Source of the DNA: Streptomyces sp. CCM_MD2014
GTDB lineage: Bacteria > Actinomycetota > Actinomycetes > Streptomycetales > Streptomycetaceae
Assembly (NCBI RefSeq): GCF_000772045.1
Contig: NZ_CP009754.1
Coordinates: 7,998,001-8,062,000 of the forward strand
Direction of reading: 5' to 3'
Length of the DNA: 64,000 nt
A program made the translations under genes and the position numbers. Each line of letters starts with the position of its first letter. The stretch's first letter is position 1. Shown here in pieces: positions 60,288 through 64,000 of the stretch. Under the pieces are notes generated by a model. The model had not been told where the DNA came from and did no database searches. It worked only from the letters and a program-made list of their open reading frames with translations.

Positions 60288-61598
60288 ATGGGCACTTTCG
60301 GTTCGTTGCGCAGAAGGGCGGTGGCGACGGCCGCGGCCGTCGGCGCGCTGGCACTCGTCGTCGGCTGCGGCGGCAGCGACGACTCGGCCACCGGCGGTGG
60401 CAAGAAGGACGGCAAGGTCACCATCACCATGGGCATGTACGGCGTGATGGGCATCAAGGAGACGGGCCTCCTCGAGCAGTACGAGAAGGAGAACCCCAAT
60501 GTCGACATCAAGGCCGAGATAGCCGGTGACGAGCAGACCTACTACACCGCACTGCAGACCAGGCTCGCCGCGGGCAAGGGCCTGAAGGACATCCAGGGCA
60601 TCGAGATCGGCCGCGCCAAGGAGATCACCGAGACCCAGGCGGACAAGTTCGCCGACTTCTCCAAGGTCGAGGGCACGGACCACTTCCTGCCGTGGAAGGA
60701 GTCCCAGATCACCACCAAGGACGGCAAGGTCCTGGGCCTGGGCACCGACATCGGCCCGATGGCCGTCTGCTACCGCAAGGACTACTTCGAGAAGGCGGGC
60801 CTGCCCACCGACCGCGAGGAGGTCGCCAAGCTCTGGGCGGGCGACTGGAGCAAGTACGTCGAGGTCGGCCGCACCTTCAAGAAGGGCTTCAAGGGCGGCG
60901 ACGTGGCCTACATGGACGCGGCCAGCGGCCTGTTCAACGCCATGGTCTACGGCTACCCCGAGCAGTACTACGACGAGAACGGCAAGCTGATCTACAACAC
61001 CAATCCGGCCGTCAAGGAGGCCTGGAACCTCGCCGCCGACGCGGCCGAGGACGGTCTGACGGCCAAGCTCCGCCAGTTCCAGCCGGGCTGGGACCCGGGT
61101 CTGGCCAACGGGACCTTCGCCACCGCGGTGTGCCCGGCGTGGATGCTCAGCCACATCAGCGAGAAGGCCGGCGACGCCAACAAGGGCAAGTGGGACGTGG
61201 CCAAGGCTCCCAAGGGCGCCAACTGGGGCGGCTCCTTCCTCGGTGTGGTCGAGCAGAGCCCGGTGAAGGAGGAGGCCAAGAAGCTCGTCGCCTGGCTGAC
61301 CGCGCCCGAGCAGCAGGCCCACATCTTCAAGGAGATCGGCAACATCCCCTCCTCGCGCACGGCGCTGGACAGCCCCGAGGTGAAGGACGCCAAGTCCGAG
61401 TACTTCAGCGGCGCCCCGATCGGTCAGATCTTCGGAGCGGCCGCCCAGGAGATCCCGGACAAGCAGGTCCTCGGCCGCAAGGACGGCACGATCAAGGACA
61501 CCTTCTCCCAGGGCCTGGCCCTGATCGAGCAGGGCGACGCCACGCGTGACGAGGCGTGGAAGACCACCGGGGAGCGCATCGAGAAGGCGGTCGGCTGA
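60288..61598 (+). CDS. Sugar ABC transporter substrate-binding lipoprotein (CebE-like)
   Basis: A 436-residue family 1 binding protein with a signal and lipobox (LRRRAVATAAAVGALALVVGCGG, Cys about 27). The mature part follows the CebE pattern: ITMGMYGVMG, YYTALQTRLAAGKGLKDIQGIEIGRA, WLTAPEQQAHIFKEIGNIPS. AGGAGG eight bases upstream supports the ATG. First gene of the operon controlled by the double operator; a cello-oligosaccharide or other beta-glucoside is the probable ligand. No ATPase gene is present, so a shared MsiK-type ATPase is expected. Confidence 0.92.
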   Translation: MGTFGSLRRRAVATAAAVGALALVVGCGGSDDSATGGGKKDGKVTITMGMYGVMGIKETGLLEQYEKENPNVDIKAEIAGDEQTYYTALQTRLAAGKGLKDIQGIEIGRAKEITETQADKFADFSKVEGTDHFLPWKESQITTKDGKVLGLGTDIGPMAVCYRKDYFEKAGLPTDREEVAKLWAGDWSKYVEVGRTFKKGFKGGDVAYMDAASGLFNAMVYGYPEQYYDENGKLIYNTNPAVKEAWNLAADAAEDGLTAKLRQFQPGWDPGLANGTFATAVCPAWMLSHISEKAGDANKGKWDVAKAPKGANWGGSFLGVVEQSPVKEEAKKLVAWLTAPEQQAHIFKEIGNIPSSRTALDSPEVKDAKSEYFSGAPIGQIFGAAAQEIPDKQVLGRKDGTIKDTFSQGLALIEQGDATRDEAWKTTGERIEKAVG

Positions 61599-61705
61599 CG
61601 CTCCGCTCCCGAGGCCGGCCGGGCCCGCCCGCGTCCAGGACCAGGTCCTGGCCGGCGGGCCCGGCGCGGGCCCGCACATCGATCCGCTCTCAGGAAGGAA
61701 GTCCG

Positions 61706-62701
61706 GTGGCCACCTCCACCACCAAGCCCCTGACCGGGGGCGAGCCTCCGCGTCCGTCCCCCGGGACGAGCGGCGGGGACGCTCCCCGGCGGCGCGGCGC
61801 GCTCTGGCACCGGCTCGACATCAAGGGCGCCCCGTACGCGTTCGTCGCGCCGTTCTTCATCATCTTCGCCGCGTTCAGCTTCTACCCCCTGATCTACACC
61901 TCGTGGATCTCCCTGCACGACGTGGAGCTGGCCACCCTCGATGTCATGGAGTGGGTGGCGTTCGACAACTACGTGGAGCTGTGGGGCGATTCACGGTTCT
62001 GGAACGCGCTGCAGAACACCATCACCATCGGCGTCATCTCCACGGTGCCGCAGCTGCTGATGGCGCTCGGCATGGCGCACCTGCTCAACTACCGGATGCG
62101 CGCCTCGCTGTTCTTCCGGGTCGCCTCGCTGGTCCCCTACGCCACCTCGGTCGCCGCGGCCGCCCTCGTCTTCACCATGATCTTCGAGCGCGACTTCGGC
62201 ATGATCAACTGGGCGCTCGGCTCGGTCGGGATCGACCCGGTGGACTGGGAGGCCGACAAGTGGCCCGCCCAGATCGCCATCTCCACCATCGTCATCTGGC
62301 GCTGGACCGGTTACAACGCGCTGCTCTACCTGGCCGCGATGCAGGCCATCCCCGCCGACCGGTACGAGGCGGCCTCCCTCGACGGTGCCACCCGGTGGCA
62401 GCAGTTCATCCACGTCACCGTGCCCGGGATCCGCTCCACCATCGTCTTCACCATCGTGCTCTCCACGATCGGCGCCACCCAGCTCTTCGGCGAGCCGCTG
62501 ATCTTCGGCCAGGGGCCCAACGGTGTCACCGGCGGCGCGGACAACCAGTACCAGACGCTGGGCCTGCTGCTGTACGAGGAGGGCTGGAAGAACTACCAGA
62601 TGGGCCGCTCCGCGACCGTCGCCTGGGCGATGTTCATGCTGCTGGTCCTCGTCTTCGTCGTGCAGCGCGTCGTCAAGCGCCTGCGCTCCCGTACGTCCTG
62701 A
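61706..62701 (+). CDS. Sugar ABC transporter permease (CebF-like)
   Basis: A 331-residue permease with a proline-rich tail (1-40) and six helices beginning APYAFVAPFFIIFAAFSFYPLIYT. The EAA loop reads YEAASLDGATRWQQFIHVTVPGI (about 221-243). GTG 61706 follows AAGGAA; the upstream extension overlaps the binding-protein gene and lacks similarity. It is 108 bp after the binding-protein stop. Confidence 0.92.
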   Translation: MATSTTKPLTGGEPPRPSPGTSGGDAPRRRGALWHRLDIKGAPYAFVAPFFIIFAAFSFYPLIYTSWISLHDVELATLDVMEWVAFDNYVELWGDSRFWNALQNTITIGVISTVPQLLMALGMAHLLNYRMRASLFFRVASLVPYATSVAAAALVFTMIFERDFGMINWALGSVGIDPVDWEADKWPAQIAISTIVIWRWTGYNALLYLAAMQAIPADRYEAASLDGATRWQQFIHVTVPGIRSTIVFTIVLSTIGATQLFGEPLIFGQGPNGVTGGADNQYQTLGLLLYEEGWKNYQMGRSATVAWAMFMLLVLVFVVQRVVKRLRSRTS

Positions 62702-62713
62702 CCTGGAGCCGTC

Positions 62714-63637
62714 ATGACCACCCAAAGTCTCCCGGCCCGGACCGACGCCCCGGCCCGGACCCCCGCCGTGAGGGCGAGCGGCCGCGGCGGCCGCCGGCTG
62801 CTGCGCCAGCGCGCGGGCCGCCAGCACCACGCCGGCCCCCTCGCCTATGTGCTGCTCGCCATCATGGCGATCCTGTCGATCTTCCCGCTGTACTGGACGA
62901 TGGTGGCCGCGTCCACCGACAACACCCGGGTCAGCCAGACCCCGCCCCCGTTCCTGCCCGGCCCGAACCTGTTCAGCAACCTCGCCCGGGCCTGGGACGA
63001 GGCGGCGATGGGCAAGGCCATGATCAACAGCCTGATCGTGGCCGGGGTGATCGCCCTGTCCACCGTGCTGTTCGCGACGCTCGCCGGGTTCGCGTTCGCC
63101 AAACTGCGGTTCAAGGGACGCAACGCCCTGCTGATGCTGGTGATCGGCACCATGATGGTGCCGCCGCAGCTCGCCGTCGTACCGCTGTTCATGATGATGG
63201 CGGACCTCGGCTGGTCGCAGCAGTTGCCCGCCGTCATCTTCCCGACGCTGGTGAGCGCGGTGGGCGTGTTCTTCATGCGGCAGTACCTGACGGAGGCGCT
63301 GCCGGACGAACTCGTCGAGGCCGGACGCGTGGACGGGGCGCACTCGCTGCGGATCTTCTTCAGCATCGTGCTGCCCATCGCGCGCCCCGCGATGGCCGTC
63401 CTGTTCATGATCACGTTCGTGCACGCCTGGAACGACTTCTTCTGGCCGTTCGTGGTCCTCGACATGACCAACCCGACCGTCCCCGTCGCGCTCACCCAGC
63501 TCAGCGCCGGCTACGTGCGCGACCAGTCCCTGATCATGGCCGGCGCGCTGCTCGGCACGCTTCCGCTGCTGGCGATGTTCATCGTCTTCGGCCGCCAGAT
63601 CGTCAGCGGCATCATGGCGGGCGCCGTCAAGGGCTGA
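62714..63637 (+). CDS. Sugar ABC transporter permease (CebG-like)
   Basis: A 307-residue permease with six helices (first AYVLLAIMAILSIFPLYWTMVAAS, about 44-67) and the EAA loop VEAGRVDGAHSLRIFFSIVLPIARP. It starts 13 bp after the previous gene and forms the channel with it. Confidence 0.92.
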   Translation: MTTQSLPARTDAPARTPAVRASGRGGRRLLRQRAGRQHHAGPLAYVLLAIMAILSIFPLYWTMVAASTDNTRVSQTPPPFLPGPNLFSNLARAWDEAAMGKAMINSLIVAGVIALSTVLFATLAGFAFAKLRFKGRNALLMLVIGTMMVPPQLAVVPLFMMMADLGWSQQLPAVIFPTLVSAVGVFFMRQYLTEALPDELVEAGRVDGAHSLRIFFSIVLPIARPAMAVLFMITFVHAWNDFFWPFVVLDMTNPTVPVALTQLSAGYVRDQSLIMAGALLGTLPLLAMFIVFGRQIVSGIMAGAVKG

Positions 63638-63736
63638 CCCGCCGCCGTGCGGCCCGGCCCCGCGCCGTCCGGGCCGTACGCCACCACTTCACCGGGCGCG
63701 CGCCCCGCGCACTCACCCACCACTGAAAGGACTTAC

Positions 63737-64000
63737 GTGGTCACCGCAGCACAGCAGACCGCCTCCGCCCCGGACGCCGCCCGCACCTTCCCCAAGGGCT
63801 TCCTCTGGGGCTCCGCGACCGCCTCCTACCAGATCGAGGGAGCCGCCGCGGAAGACGGCCGCACCCCCTCCATCTGGGACACCTACGCCCGCACGCCCGG
63901 CCGGGTCCGCAACGGCGACACCGGCGACGTCGCCACCGACCACTACCACCGCTGGCGCGAGGACGTCGCCCTCATGGCCGAACTCGGCCTGGGCGCCTAC
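63737..64000 (+). CDS. GH1 beta-glucosidase, N-terminal part
   Basis: The first 88 codons of a family 1 glycosidase, cut by the window edge. FPKGFLWGSATASYQIEGAAAEDGRTPSIWDTY (about 19-51) is the GH1 N-terminal signature, with the Gln and Glu that bind the glucose subsite, followed by DHYHRWREDVALMAELGLGAY. GTG 63737 has AAAGGA six bases upstream. It completes a CebR-like regulon: import of a beta-glucoside by the preceding ABC genes and intracellular cleavage here. Confidence 0.92.
   Translation, partial: MVTAAQQTASAPDAARTFPKGFLWGSATASYQIEGAAAEDGRTPSIWDTYARTPGRVRNGDTGDVATDHYHRWREDVALMAELGLGAY

Noticed and set aside
1..64000. CRISPR arrays, insertion sequences, prophage or a PKS/NRPS cluster
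   Set aside because: No regularly spaced repeats, transposase or integrase frames, phage structural genes or modular synthase domains were seen.

Overview
The window is about 72-74% GC by eye, with third-position G/C bias, GTG/TTG starts, GGAGG-type ribosome binding sites, and many TetR/LacI/GntR/ROK regulators, secreted hydrolases and sugar ABC systems. It reads as a Streptomyces chromosome, probably an arm region. The gene order (paaDE, then cyclophilin-gap-SGNH lipase-htpG, a second ligA, a chloramphenicol-type efflux pump, a sulfatase-activating enzyme, a GH1 beta-glucosidase) resembles, from memory only, the right arm of the S. coelicolor chromosome around SCO7474-SCO7558. No insertion sequence, prophage, CRISPR array or large biosynthetic cluster is visible.

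Left part (1-18.7 kb): the tail of a phenylacetyl-CoA epoxidase operon (paaD, paaE); a secreted alginate-lyase-fold enzyme and a secreted alpha/beta hydrolase transcribed divergently; a phosphotransferase; TerB-like and RidA-like proteins separated by a repeat-rich control region; a tandem-GNAT protein; a permease-racemase-GntR unit that looks like hydantoin/allantoin-type uptake and metabolism; and a LacI-controlled sugar ABC operon ending in a GH2 glycosidase.

Middle (17.8-45 kb): a TauD-type dioxygenase with a long leader; a glutamate-cysteine-ligase-like enzyme paired with a class II amidotransferase; cyclophilin, gap, a GlxA-type regulator, an SGNH lipase, htpG and a YeeE/YedE sulfur transporter; a TetR-controlled acetyltransferase/MFS regulon; a second NAD-dependent ligase; an MFS drug pump; a tRNA-like element; a WYL regulator-VOC-AlkZ-like glycosylase group; a MerR-PP2C fusion; two decayed genes back to back; an MMPL exporter; and a dialkylglycine decarboxylase-LysR pair.

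Right part (45.5-64 kb): a SpoIIE-type phosphatase coupled to a CBS/BON protein; a GH43 enzyme; a six-gene ROK-ABC-sulfatase-FGE operon for sulfate-ester scavenging, in which the sulfatase and its activating enzyme are co-transcribed; a secreted glycerophosphodiesterase whose ribosome binding site lies in a 10-bp inverted repeat; several small genes; and a LacI-SBP-permease-permease-GH1 cluster with a CebR-like double operator, cut off by the right edge.

The most interesting signals are regulatory. Two sulfur-related genes (TauD-type dioxygenase and YeeE transporter) are each preceded by a good promoter whose predicted start coincides with the ATG of a cysteine-containing short reading frame, followed by hairpins. 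That is the arrangement expected for cysteine-responsive translational attenuation. A recurring promoter layout (-10 box, 7 nt, ATG) predicts leaderless mRNAs at several genes, including two promoters of one TetR regulon that share an identical 19-bp operator at identical spacing.
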